Positions 21,807 to 34,054 of a DNA stretch of 64,000 nt are shown piece after piece. A program made the position numbers and the translations under genes. How positions within the stretch are numbered: position 1 is the first letter of the stretch; every line of letters starts with the position of its first letter. The notes beneath the pieces are model-generated. The model did not search any database and was not told the origin of the DNA. It was given only the letters and a program-made list of their open reading frames with translations. The DNA lies in the NCBI GenBank assembly GCA_009599575.1, contig VWND01000013.1:248001-312000 (forward strand), written 5' to 3'. The stretch is from Blumeriella jaapii (taxonomy: Eukaryota > Ascomycota > Leotiomycetes > Helotiales > Drepanopezizaceae).

Positions 21807-24800
21807 TCACATCACAGCTTTCCCAGCTGCCCCTCCATCTCGCTTACCCTCGCTACCAGACTTCCCCTTCTTCTTCTCGTCATCCATAACCTTCGGCGCG
21901 TCGGGGATATCCACGCCCTTGAGCGTGTACTTCATACCCAGATACCCATCACTGACTACCCAGACATCCAGCTTCCGCCCATCGCTAATCAGCCCGCTCT
22001 CCTCCTTCGGCAACTGTATCACGCTCCTCGCCGTCTGTCTCCCTCCGCGAGCACCTGCACTCTTTCCCTTCTCGCCAGCTCCACCGGGTGCATTCCAGCC
22101 CACGCGCTTAAGAGCCACGATCTCGTCCCTGTCCTCTTTGCACAGGATGACGAACCAGCCTTCCGTTTGCGACTTCGGGAAGCGCGGCGCGTACATCTTG
22201 CCATCTGCGCCAAGCGGGTTCTGGCGCGTGAGGACGACGGTGAGAGACAGGGCCGTCAGGTTCTGGACGTCGATATTGAGACAGGGGATAGCCTGCGCCG
22301 CTTTCTGGAAGGCAGCGCTGCTGTGGGGCGGGAGGTCGAGCGCCTTCACAGCTTTCTGGTAATCGACTTCCGAGAGGAAGGAGAAGTCCTGTAAGCTCGC
22401 AGGGAGGCCTTTTCCAGCGGGCGGCTTGACGGGCACGCCGGGGAGGATCGAGAGAGGGTAGTCGGTGGGCCAGCGGGCGCACTTGATACATTGCAGCAGC
22501 GTGATCATCTGCACGCAGCTCGACAGGTAGCCCATCTCGGTCAGAACGTCGATGCTGGCTTGGATGACACGGATAGCCTGGTCCAGCACGCTCGTTTGAT
22601 CGCCCACGTAATCCGTGATGGGGAGATCGATGCGCGACATGTGCGCTTGAAGCAGCAGGAAAGCTTTGACGTGAGGGTCCCAGAGGGGCAGGTTACCAAA
22701 GGCTTTGATAGAGAGCGGCAGGTTCTTGGCAAGCTCGGCGTTGACGAGGTCCTCGTTGTGGCGGACGGGAAGCTCGTCGTATTCGGTGGCGCTGGACATC
22801 CAGGAGAGGACGTCGGTGAAGCTTGCATCACGGGTCGCGTGTTTGACCAGGTGGCGGATGGTCTTGTGAGAGAGGTAGTAGTAGCTCATAATCTTACCCA
22901 TAGGCGTCGAGTCGACGTCGCCATTGGGATAGATCTCCAGACATTTGGACTCGGCGAGCTCGCCTAGAGACTTGTCAACCATTGAGATCATGTAGTCGTT
23001 GGCTGCTTGTTGGGCTGAGATGGTGTTGTGCTCCTCGGCATCGATCTCCAGGCCGTAGTAAGATGGGTTTTTGTGCAGACGACGGAAGAAGAAAGTCCAG
23101 GTGAGATAGTCCAGAGCATCTTGCTTCGTTGTGATGGTCTCGGCGGACACTTCAGCACCCAAATGGTTGTCCAGTACGTTGTGGAGAGAAGATTCAACGG
23201 GAAAACCAGTGTGCAGGAAGTGCTTGTAGAAAGCCTTCTTCGAATCCTGGGTGAAGATGCGGGCGATGCCCGAAGTGTCGAATTGAGGCCGACCAGCACG
23301 TCCCAACATCTGGAGCACATCAGTAAGATCCATGTCTTTGTAGCCCTCAGTCTTCGCGTCGAAAAACTGAGTGCCCTTGACGACGACCAGGTGGGCTGGT
23401 AAATTGACACCCCACGCCAAGGTAGCAGTTGCAACCAAGATTTGGATCTTGTTGTTAGCAAAGAGCTCCTCTGCTAAGGAACGATCCGATTCGGTTAGAC
23501 CAGCGTGATGCAGACCTATCCCGAAGCTGAGCGCCTCCTTCAGCGCATCGTCTTTGACTTTCGTAAGATTCATCTGCAGGTCGTCTTCGGACATCTTCAC
23601 GAATCGTCGAGGATTGTCTTCCACGCCGCAGAAATTAATCAGATCTTTGGCGGTCAAGCGCGTCTGTCGCCGAGAAGCAACAAACACGATAACCGGCTTG
23701 TCAGGGCTATGAGACTTGATAGCAAGGAAGGTAGGTCTGTTCATCGACTGCATCAGGGGACAAAAGCCTCGGACTTCTGGGAATCCATCGATGAAGATCT
23801 CCAAAGGGACAGGACGGACACTGTGGCGGAAGTTGAATAAGCCTTGCTTAACACCCAGCCAGTTCCCCAAGTCCGAAGCATTTGCACATGCCGTCGACAT
23901 GCCCATGAGCCTGACTGGATTTTTCGACTGCGCCGCTATGTAGTTCATTCGAGAAACGATGATCTCTAGAATAGGGCCACGGTCTCCTCCTAACAGATGT
24001 ATCTCGTCAATAATGACTAGACTGACCTGTCGTACGTAGCCTCTGGTTTGCCAAGATCTGGAGATACCATCCCACTTCTCAGGGGTGGTGATGATGATAT
24101 CTGCGTCTCTAATAGTGCGGGTATCGGGCGTGTTGTCTCCCGTCAACTCGACCAGCTTCAGACCCATCTGTTTCGTCAGTCGCGCACCCCAGTCCTTGAC
24201 TCGCTCCCGTACAAGAGCCTTCATGGGGGCAATGTAGACAACCTTGGAGCCTGGTTTCTCGCGGAAAGCCCACCACATTGCCAACTCACAAGCGATGGTC
24301 TTGCCCGAACCGGTGGGAGACCCCAGCAACACATTGGCAGAGGTGTGGTAGAGGCAATGGAAGATCTGTGTCTGCATTGGGTTGAAGTACTGGAACCTCT
24401 TGCCGTAAATCTGCTCAAGGGCCGGATTCTTGAGAGCAGAGATTGGTAGCGGTTGGAGGTTGAGCAAGTCAGTGTAGATACTTTCTGTGTCTGGTCGGAT
24501 GAGGTGCTGGAACGAGATTGGGTGAACAGTTTCTGCTCCAAGCCACCTATCAGACACTGCTCGGACATAGATCTGAGTTGGCAGCGGATCAGATAAGGGA
24601 ATGGTAAAATTCAGTTCATGATCGTCGTACAGCTTCTTCCGGCTCAGGATGAACATCTCGTGGTGATAGATCTCGGAAGTCTCTGAATTTTCAACCCATA
24701 CCCAGTAGCTCTCAGACGTGCCGTGATACTTGTCATTCCATCGGAAGTCAGGCGTCAGATACAGGCGGATCCGCAAGACATCCCTGTTCAGGGGAGCTAT

Positions 24801-27782
24801 TTCCGACTCAATACTGATGGTCGGGAAGTTGTCCAGGATTTTCGAAATGGTCTTCCCGGCGCCGTGATTATGCACCATCGCCCCAATCTCAGCAGCATCC
24901 ATGTCTCTCATCGACTCAATGGATACGCCATTCTTGGAATCAAGCTGATTCAAGATGGGTTTGGCCAACTCGAATTGATGTAGTGGATGCTGGAATGCCC
25001 AAATCCTCTTCTCGATCGATATGCACATGGATAGTAGAACCTGGCATTGGTGTCCCCATCGTCTATTTAGCGCAATCATGAACAAAGCTCTGCAAATCCT
25101 GGCAGACTGCTGGGCGATGTAGTTCGAGTCATTGCTCAGTGCAAAGTCTTCGACGGTCGCTCGAGAAATATAGGACTGCAACAGGATATTGGTCTTGGCC
25201 TGCGGCGAGTCGTTCTTCTCCCCCACATCGCAAGGAGACGATTCATCTCTCAGCTTGGTGAGTTCTTTCGATTCGTTGTCCCGAGACTGTATGTTATCAA
25301 ACTCCCCGCTCATTGATATCATCTTTAAGACATCTGCCTCGCTCGACTGAGGGTTCATCATTGTGTTGAAGATCTGGATACTGGTATGGAGGATGTAATA
25401 TTGACTGGCGATGCGTCCGACATCTTTGCTTCGCAGTTCTTCTGTTGTCTCGTTGAAAATGATCATTTGACTCTGCTGGAGCGTCCTAGCCGCCTGTATT
25501 ACAAGCAATCGTCGACGCTGAACCAAGTTTGGATCGTCACGAGATTCGGCCCAGTCGATACCATAGGTCAGGGGGTTGCGCTGCATTCTCACAAAGAGAT
25601 ACGAATAACCAAGCCACTGGACAGCTTCTGGGACAGACGTAACAGTTCCCAGAGCGATCTCGGCGTTCAAGTTGTCCATCATATGCTTGGAAAACCGAGA
25701 TTCAATAGGAACTTGTGAAGTGACAGCTTGAAGATAGTGGGCAAGTTTGTCTTGTGTAGTACAGATCATACCGATACCAGTGTCCTGAAATTGAGGTCTA
25801 CCAGCACGACCGAAAATCTGGAGGACATCTAGAATCCCGAGATCGATGAACTTGCCCTCTTGGGCACTGTACACCTGTGTTCCCTTGATTATGACAGCTG
25901 CAGCGGGCAAGTTGACACCCCAAGCTAGAGTTGCAGTACAACACAGAACTTTCAATACGCCATTACTGAACAGCTTTTCCATCAAATTTCTGTCAGATCT
26001 CGCCATCCCTGCATGATGAATTCCAATGCCCTTGGGAAGGAGTTCTCGGATCTCACGTCCTCTAGAACGAGCGGCTTCCTTGACAGCTGCTGAGTAGCCC
26101 GGATGGTCCTGGGGATCGAAGAGGTGCGCACAAGCCTGATCGATAGCCTTTTCGTACAGCATTTTCGCTGTATTGGACGTGTCTTTTCGAGAATGGACAA
26201 AGACCATGACCTGGTGGTCTTGCTCAAGCATGTCCTGGACCTTCTCAAATGCGGTCGTGTCGATGTTCTCCCTTGAAGTCCAAGTACCAGCTTTGCCCTT
26301 AACACCAATGAAATGTTGTTCGAGCGGAACTGGTCGGAAGCTGGCATCGAAATAAAAAAGGCCGGCGTAACGATTGACTTTGAGAAAATCGGCAACGTCA
26401 ACGTAATTTGGTAGAGTGGCGGAGAGTCCCACAATACGGATGAGAGATTGTGTACTCTCTACTTGTCGCTCGGTTCGGGCAACGAGAGACTCCAAAACTG
26501 CTCCACGATCGTCGTGAAGCATGTGAACTTCATCGATGATTAACAAGCGAACTTTCTGGACCAACTCCGTGTCACCTGTGCCTTTTCTGGTCACGACATC
26601 CCACTTCTCTGGGGTTGTCACGATGATTTGAGTGGCTACAATCTCGCTCTTCGTGAGATGCATGTCCCCAGTAAACTCGCGAACCTGGATGCCGAGCCAT
26701 GCAAGACGAGTTCCAAGCTTTGTGGTGATCTCGGCGGCAAGAGCCTTCATGGGGGCCACATAGACAATTTTGAAGTCTTTGAGGCTGACGGCAAATTCAG
26801 TCACCTCGGGATGCTCGGCAGGGTTTGGCACGATGTTCTTACCGATCTCGTGCAGAATGGTCAGCATTGCCGCATCAGTTTTACCCTTCACATGTTAGCA
26901 TGGTGTCCATGGGAGCATGTTTCTATCACTTACAGCACCCGTAGGCGCACAAATCAACATGTTCTCGCTGGTCTGGTAGGCCACCGGATAAACAAGACTC
27001 TGCATTCGGTTCAGGGTCTTGTATCCTTTGAAAGTATTGCGACATAGTCCATCCATCTCGGAAACCGCAACGAGTTTCCTCCCGACACCGAGTGTACCAA
27101 CCTTGCCTGCAGGGATGCTGTATTCTTCATACAGTCGCTCTTCTCTCCGCACAGCACCGACAGGAAGCCCATACGCACGCCCCTTCGAGTCGAGCTTGTT
27201 GCCGGCAACGTGGGCCATGTACACGTGAGGGTAGGTCGGTCCATCTCGATTCAAGGCTGGGCCTAGCTTGGCAGTTTTGTGCGCCAGATCCGCTTGTCTG
27301 AGAGCCTCCTCACGCTCGCGCTTCGTCTGAAGCTTGCCCGTAAAGATCCCATCTCTCTCCCCCGGCGGAGCAGACGGCGTAGAAATCTCTTTGCGATGGG
27401 AAATGAGCTCAATGATAAAGTCGAACTCGTTGAATCCTATCAGATCCGTCAAGATAGACTGGAGTTCTTCGTCGGAGGTGTTCGATGCTAGGAGGGTGGA
27501 GAGTTGATCCTGGATGTCACTTGACATATCGAGTTGGGCACATTTCGTGTGCAGCCACTCGGGTCCGTATGCATCGCTTGGGTCGTTACTCCAGTCATCC
27601 TCGTCGCTAGTGCTGTAGCTGAAGAAGTCCTCGGAGTCACTGCTTATCTCGTCGTCGAACTCGATATCAGAACCGTAGTGATGGCCGGAAAGCGGGGGCA
27701 ACTTTAGATCCGCGAGGGCTGTTGTCAAGGCTGTGAGCTGGGCCTGCCATTTGGCATAGGCCGCAGCGGCGGTAGAGTCCAT
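21807..27782 (-). CDS. slh1: Slh1/ASCC3-type double-cassette Ski2-like RNA helicase (RQT complex)
   Basis: This cytoplasmic helicase splits collided ribosomes in ribosome quality control. Exons 26934-27782 and 21807-26885 give 1975 residues, close to yeast Slh1 (1967). The 48-nt intron lies inside the first Walker A, and splicing restores PTGAGKTD (about 280-287). Cassette 1 has DEVH at about 401-404, GLSATLPNY and the QIFGRAGRPQF motif. Cassette 2 has GSPTGSGKT near 1142, DEIH near 1245, MGMSTACANA and QMLGRAGRPQF. Each cassette is followed by a Sec63-type region. Both nucleotide-binding sites look intact, unlike Brr2, whose second cassette is degenerate. The N-terminal 280 residues are acidic, with the conserved NRMQSLVYPVAYQTSENMLI stretch before the ATPase. 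The start at 27782 is the first ATG giving a sensible N-terminus. Brr2 is excluded by length and N-terminal sequence. Confidence 0.93.
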
Positions 27783-30109
27783 GCTGACGGGCTCAGAGCC
27801 CGGGGTCTTAAGATCAATCTTCCGGATGTCTGTGGACTGCTGTCGAGTTTCAAGAAATCGATGAAGATGAGGTTGACTACGCGCTCGGCGTGAGGCTGAA
27901 CGGTCACGTGATCTACGCCGCGCGGCCTCGAACGGGAAGCGTGAAACCATACAGTAAGTGTACATTGGGCCGACGGCACCGACCCCGAAGTCATACCAGT
28001 AAAGACTCTCCTCTCCGTACCTGTCCTCAAACGACCGGGCCAGCCGAATACGTATTCAAACTTTTTCGAATGCTAAATGCTGCCGGAAGCCTTTCAAATG
28101 TTGATAGAAATAATTCTTTTGATTGGGGTCGTGCTTGTTGTTTTTCGGAAGATTCTGACTGAAAAGTCACAGAACAATCCTCTAGGCTTCCGACTTGTTA
28201 AAAAGTATGTTGTATGCTTCCTCTTTTTCTGCGGTTGATTTAGCGACTCTTGACTTTTCGAAACAAAGTGAATGCAAAGGCTCTGGTGTCTTCCTTGTTT
28301 CAGGGTAATCAAAAACTTGAAGCAAGGGTAGTAAGTAATCTCGTGCCCAAAGACGACAGTAGCCGTTGCGGTGACAATGGATAAGAGGAAAAAGCCCGGG
28401 CTGATTAAACCCGAATATAAGACATGGGATACGTAGTGTAGTGTAGTGTAAGAGCAAGGCGAAACTCGATGAAGAATGGAAACTCGATGAAGAATGGAAA
28501 CTCAATGTGGTGATCCATAGCAGCCGTATCAACTTTCAGGCAGATGTCCTTATTCTTAGCCTTGTTGCTACTGATGGACTCGACCATCGAAGCTTCTAGA
28601 CTTTTAGAAAGGCCAGCGTAAGACTCAGAGATAAAGTAATTGACTGGCCTAAGGACCAGGACAGCAGAGCTGTCTAGCGCCGATCTTACTGCAGTGCTCC
28701 CAAGGGCCGGGACTGAAAACTTCTTATCAATCCTTTTTATCACTTCTTTTTTTTTTAAAGTGAACTCATCTTTTTCACAGCTTCCATTTTTGTATCATTA
28801 GCGAACGCAACAAACTTACTGTTCTCGTTTTCGAACTTCTAGGCTACGCTGTCAATGTCTTTTGTTATTGCAAGTATTTTTTAAAAATTGTACCAATGGA
28901 AGCTAAGACTTTTTGCCAAAGCTTTTTGTTCTCCCACTCAATTGCCTTGCTTACTTTGAAAGATTCATACTCGGCAGCTGCGATACTAAGCATAACCAAA
29001 TCCTTGAGAACAGAGTCCCTGTACTCAATCAGTACTACGGTGAAGCTGTCTACTGCGTCCTTGATGCTCGGAAGCCTGTGGTTACCTTCTAGCTCAGAAG
29101 TTGTTTGGGAGAAGTTCTGAGGGAGGGCCAACTATAAGTACCTAAATATTCTGCTCTGGAGCTAATCACGGGAGGCAGAGGCGAAGGAGAATGAATGTGT
29201 GAAGGAGGTGCAGCCGATCCTGGGCGCCTCTGGTCAGGGAAAGATGAGCCTGCCTGGTGATTCTCTGAAAAGGGCAATGTATTTCTACTGTAGGAAGCTA
29301 TGGAAGGAAGGAGGAGGTGGTCTGTATTTACCAATCAATGGCCTGAGGCCATCAGGCCACGACTACTTTTGATAGCCACCCCTTTTCTGTGGCCGACCGC
29401 CTCGGTTAACGACTGAAAAGGCAATAAACAAACACTCATCGTACTGTATGTATGTCGTGCGGGCCCAGAGTTTCTTTCCACCCGGAGGGCCTGAGGAGCC
29501 ATAGTTCGAATTGCCATAGGTTGCTTCACTTACCTGTAGCAATACAGGGTTACAAGCGTTTTCGGCTGCCCCCAAACTTGGATACAGCAACATCTGGGAA
29601 TGCCATCTACGAGACAGCAATACAAGCGCAGCATTAGAACATTGAGAAAAGCAGACCCGCAGATCTTCACCATGGCTTCTGTGGAAATGGAGTTTTTTGG
29701 CAATTGTTCATTGATGATGATGATGATGATGATGATGATATTATTTAACGATTGTTCATTGATTGAAGGTCGTATCTATGATTCTACCCCTTGCCCGGTT
29801 CGGCGCCCACGTGACTCGGGTAGAGATCACCTCTTGTTCCACAGTGCATCCATCGACCTACAATGTCCACCCATCCACCCATCCACCCATCCACCAATGC
29901 TGTTTGCGTCTCAAGTCGACGGAGAAGCTAAGACAGAGGCCTTCAAAGCATAGCGTGTCATCGCCGCGTCAACTGCATGCGTCTATCCATCACCCACGCC
30001 GTATGCGTATCAAGAGAGTTGCCGGAGAAGCTTAGACAGAGGCCCCCAAGCACGTCGTCGCCGCGTTGACAAGCACCTGTGTGTGCATCCATCCATGCCG
30101 TCCGCATCG
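27783..30109. other. Degraded repeat-derived region
   Basis: After the slh1 promoter (to about 28030) the DNA is AT-rich to about 29100. Minus-strand frames at 28743-28405, 29131-28865 and 29334-29089 have protein-like composition (for example KAIEWENKKLWQKVLASIG), and a further frame near 29620-29363 ends NRGGRPQKRGGYQK. They probably come from one broken ancestral coding region, perhaps transposon-derived. I recognise no family. Simple repeats include (GAT)n at 29715-29738 and (CATCCACC)n at 29862-29896. Confidence 0.35.
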
Positions 30110-30775
30110 AGTCTGTCCCATGTCCATGGGCTGTTTTTTTTTGAAGGGTTTTTGGTTTTCTGGAAAGATAAGCGCTGACTCTTGCGAGTGTGTCCCATAT
30201 CCATGGGCTGTTTTTTTTGGAAGGTTTTTGGTTTTCTGGAAAGATAAGCGCTGACTCTTGCGAGTGTGTCCCATATCCATGGGCTGTGTTTTTTTGGAAG
30301 GTTTTTGGTTTTCTGGAAAGATAAGCGCTGACTCTTGCGAGTGTGTCCCATATCCATGGGCTGTTTTTTTTTTGGAAGGTTTTTGGTTTTCTGGAAAGAT
30401 AAGCGCTGACTCTTGCGAGTGTGTCCCATGTCCATGGTCTGGTTTTTGAAAGGTTTTTGGTGTTTTGAAAGGATAGCGCTGACTCTTGCGAGTATGTCCC
30501 ATGTCCATGGTCTGGTTTTTGGAAGGTTGGTGTTTTGGAAGGATAGCGCTGACTCTTGCGAGTATGTCCCATGTCCATGGTCTGGTTTTTGGAAGGTTTT
30601 TGGTGTTTTGGAAGGATAGCGCTGACTCTTGCGAGTATGTCCCATGTCCATGGTCTGGTTTTTGGAAGGTTGGTGTTTTGGAAGGATAGCGCTGACTCTT
30701 GCGAGCATGTCCCATGTCCATGGTCTGGGTGGTTTTTGGAAGGGTTTTGGCGCTGACTTTTGCGAGTCTATGTCC
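30110..30775 (-). repeat. About 73-bp tandem repeat array, stop-free on the minus strand
   Basis: About ten units of 70-81 bp, each with TCCCAT(A/G)TCCATGG, GCGCTGACTCTTGCGAGT and a G/T-rich half. On the minus strand no unit has a stop codon in any frame, so three overlapping frames of 206, 229 and 255 codons run through the array. The protein repeats (MDMGHTRKSQR, HGYGTHSQESAL, WIWDTLARVSA) cycle because 73 is not a multiple of three. The units continue, intermixed with intron-like modules, to about 31285. Confidence 0.85.
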
Positions 30776-33600
30776 ATGGTTGGATTTTTTGAGAAGGGTT
30801 TTCTTTTAGATGTTAGTATACTGATGCTTCAAATTCCGGCGAAGGACTCTTACTTGATGGCAAAGACCCAGATCCGATGTGTTTTTCAGTGTCCCATGTC
30901 CATGGTCTGGATTTTTGGAAGGCTTTTGATGTTTTGGGAGGATAGCGCTGACTCTTGCGAGTATGTTCCATTTCCATGGGTTGATGTTTTGAGAAGGGTT
31001 TTCTTTTAGATGTTAGTAAACTGATGCTTCAAATTCCGGCGAAGGACTCTTACTTGATGCAAAGACCCAGATCCGATGTGTTTATCAGCGTCCCATGTCC
31101 ATGGTCTGGATTTTTGGAAGGTTTTTGGTGTTTTGAGAGGATAGCGCTGACTCTTGCGAGTATGTTCCATTTCCATGGGTTGATTTTTTGAGAAGGGTTT
31201 TCTTTTAGATGTTAGTATACTGATGCTTCAAATTCCGGCGAAGGACTCTTACTTGATGGAAAGACCCAGATCCGATGTGTTTATGGAGATCTGACCTCAG
31301 ATGACTTTGGGAATCTGGTTTTTGTTGAGGGATGGGTGTTTAATTGTTTTGAGGTTTTCTTTTCGCCTAGAGCATTAGTAAACGTTTTTTCTTGTACCGG
31401 CGAAGAAAACTTACTTGGAGGTTGTGTTTTTGAAATAGAGACCCTGCTGCCTCTTCAAAATCCATCTCAGAAATGAACCCTCCAAGTAGGAATATAGACC
31501 CTGTTGCCTCTTCATAATCCATCTCAGAAATGAACCCTCCAAGTAAGAATTCTTCGCCAGGACGAAAAAAACACTTGTTAATGCTTCAAGCAAAAAAAGC
31601 CCCAAAAACAATTGAAAACCCCTTCTTCGAGAAAATACCAACTCCTAAAGTCATCTGAAATCAGGTTTTTCTAAACCTACCGAATCTGGGTCTTTGCTTT
31701 TGCTTTCGATCTGGTCGGACGGATTAATATTTGGTTTGAAGGGTAGCCGGGTGTCTGAATGTTTAAAGTTTCTTTCTCGCTTAAGGCATCAGTAAACGGT
31801 TTTTTTTTTCATATCGGCGAGGAATTTTGACTTACTGAGAGGTTTTGTTTTTGAAACAAAATATTAATCCGTCCGAACAAACCGGCAGCAAAAGTAAGAC
31901 CCAGACCCGGCATGAATAAAATCACCTGATCGCAAATGACTTCGGGAATTAGTTTTCTCTCAAAGGAGGGGTTCTCAACTGTTTTGGGGTTTTTCTTGCT
32001 CGAAGCACCAGCAAATGTTTCTTTCGTACCGGCGAAGAATTCCTATTCGGAGGTTTCATATCTGAGATAAATCATAAAGAGGCGGCAGGGGCAAAGGGAG
32101 GAAGGTTGGTTTTGGGTTTTTTTTCCTTGCTTGATGAATTAGTAAATGTTTCTTTTATACCGGCGCAGGATTCTTACTTGGAGGGTTTTGAGATGGATAA
32201 TAGAGAGGCAGCAGGGGTAAAGATCCAGAACCGATGTTTGTGAAAGTCTGATCTCAGATGACTTTGGAAGTCGGGGAAAGAAGGGGTTTTTTTTTTTGGA
32301 AGTCGGGAGAGGTTTTTTTTTTTGAAGGAGTGGTTTTCAAATGTTGTCGGAAGGGGTTTTTTGTTGAAGGAGTGGTTTTCAATTGTTTTTGGGTTTTTTT
32401 TCTTGCTTGAAAAATTAGTAAATGTTTCTTTTGTTCCGGCGAAGAATTCTTACTCTGATGTCAAATGACTTTGGAAGTCGGGAGAGGTTTTTTTTTTTTT
32501 GAAGGAGTGGTTTTCAAATGTTTTTGGGTTTTTGACTTTGGAAGTCGGAAGGGGTTTTTTGTTGAAGGAGTGGTTTTCAATTGTTTTTGGGTTTTTTTTT
32601 CTGGCTTGAAAAATTAGCAATTATCTCTTTGGCACCGGCGAAGAATTCTTACTCTGATCTCAGATGACCTTGGAAGTCGGAAGGAGAGGTGTTTTTTTTT
32701 CTTTTCTTGAAGGAGTGGTTTTCAATTGTTTTTGGGTTTTTTTTTCTGGCTTGAAAGATTAGTAAATGTTTCCTTTGTATCGGCGAAGAATTCTTACTCT
32801 GATCTCAGATGACTTTGGAAGTCGGGAGGAGGAGGGGGTTTTTTTTTTTTGAAGGAGTGGTTTTCAAATGTTTTTGTGTTTTTTTCTTGCTTGGAGAAAT
32901 TAGCAATTATCTCTTTGGCACCGGCGAAGAATTCTTACTCTGATCTCAGATGACTTTGGAAGTCGGGAGGAGGAGGGGGTTTTTTTTTTTTGAAGGAGTG
33001 GTTTTCAAATGTTTTTGTGTTTTTTTCTTGCTTGGAGAAATTAGCAATTATCTCTTTGGCACCGGCGAAGAATTCTTACTCTGATCTCAGATGACTTTGG
33101 AAGTCGGGAGGAGGGGGTTTTTTTTTTTTTGAAGGAGTGGTTTTCAAATGTTTTTGGGTTTTTTTCTTGCTTGGAGAAATTAGCAGTTATCTCTTTTGTA
33201 CCAGTGAAGGATTCTTACTCTGATCTCAGATGACTTTGAAAGTCGGGAGGAGGGTTTTTTTTGAAGGAGTGGTTTTCAATTGTTTTTGGGTTTTTCTTGC
33301 TTGAAAAATTAGTAAATGTCTGTTTCATACCGGCAAAGAATTCTTACTTGGGAGGTTCATCTTTGAGATAAATCAAAAAGAGGCAGCAGCAGGGGTAAAG
33401 ACCCAGAACCGGTATGTTTGTGAAAGTCTGATCTCAGATGACTTTGGGAGTCGGGAAAGGGTTTTTTTTGAAGGAGGGGTTTTCAATTGTTTTTGGGTTT
33501 TCTGTTTTTGCTAAAAGCATTAGTAAATGTTTCGTTTATAACGGGGAAGGACTCTTACCTGAATAGATATTCATTGCAAATCCCAAGACACACTCTCCTC
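30776..33600 (-). repeat. Composite G/T-rich satellite whose units contain intron-like modules
   Basis: A diverged tandem array with spacing from about 200 bp on the left to about 140 bp on the right. On the minus strand each unit has a 48-56 nt segment starting GTAAG, continuing AGAATTCTTCGCCGG or a variant, then an ACTAAY/GCTAAT/ACTGAT branch-like site 7-14 nt before a final AG. Fifteen modules are intact: 30803-30853, 31003-31053, 31202-31252, 31367-31414, 31780-31835, 32130-32177, 32406-32453, 32605-32652, 32750-32797, 32890-32938, 33031-33079, 33170-33218, 33300-33347, 33511-33558 on minus and 31543-31590 on plus. A sixteenth near 31998-32045 has lost the donor. Between modules lie an A-rich stretch with CAATTGAAAACC and the motif AAGTCATCTGAGATCAGA. 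The array is plainly repetitive; whether anything is spliced is not known. Confidence 0.8.
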
Positions 33601-33604
33601 CAGG

Positions 33605-33922
33605 TCAGAGTATGTTTAGGCGCCTTTTGCGCCTTTTCTCTCGCTCCATTCGCTCCCATTCCGCATTGTGACGGTCAAAGAAATAGTCGTTTGGATTTTT
33701 CCTGTTGGGTCTGTTGGAAATCCGGAAATACTTGACGAACTGGGTGCGTAAAGTCTCGTTCGTATGTGGTTTGTCACCACATACGGCCTCGAATTTCTCC
33801 TGGAACATGTTCCAGGCCTCCTGCTCCCTTTCGGTTCTGGGCAGGTAGTCGATCTGGGGCGGAAGCGGATCCGGGTCTGGGCGGCGGGAAAATGCCATTA
33901 TCAACAAATCAAGGCAACCCAT
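33605..33922 (-). CDS. Hypothetical 105-aa charged protein at the head of the satellite array
   Basis: I do not recognise the family. The ORF starts at ATG 33922 in a good context (TTTACAATGGG). A TATAAAAG box lies 125 bp upstream, followed by CT-rich and CAAC-type leader sequence, the layout of a transcribed fungal gene. The protein is hydrophilic: an N-terminal Pro/Asp segment (RRPDPDPLPP), a middle EREQEAWNMFQEKFEAV helix and a basic C-terminus (MEREKRRKRRL). It has no signal peptide or membrane segment. The stop lies 46 nt before the first intron-like module (33558). The modules would therefore be 3' to the coding region, unless another frame is used: frame +1 is also open up to that donor. 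It could be a real small gene or the intact head of a broken one. Confidence 0.45.
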   Translation of the reverse strand: MGCLDLLIMAFSRRPDPDPLPPQIDYLPRTEREQEAWNMFQEKFEAVCGDKPHTNETLRTQFVKYFRISNRPNRKNPNDYFFDRHNAEWERMEREKRRKRRLNIL

Positions 33923-34046
33923 TGTAAAGTTGTTTGTAAAAAAGTTCGGTGTTGGAAAAGAATATAGAGAGTTATTGATTCTCGTAAAGTAAAGTCGATG
34001 TGTGTGAAGTGAAAAAAAGGAAGGGAAGGGAAGAGAGGCAGCTTCT

Positions 34047-34054
34047 CTTTTATA
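34047..34054 (-). promoter_or_regulatory. TATA box upstream of the 105-aa ORF
   Basis: On the minus strand TATAAAAG is followed by GAGAAGCTGCC, then a CCCTTCCCTTCC pyrimidine tract and ACTTCACACACATCG, giving a plausible transcription start near 34000. Confidence 0.5.

Noticed and set aside
31440..31540. CRISPR-like spaced repeats in the 31-33 kb array
   Set aside because: Spacers are themselves repeated and the genome is fungal; it is a satellite with tandem units.
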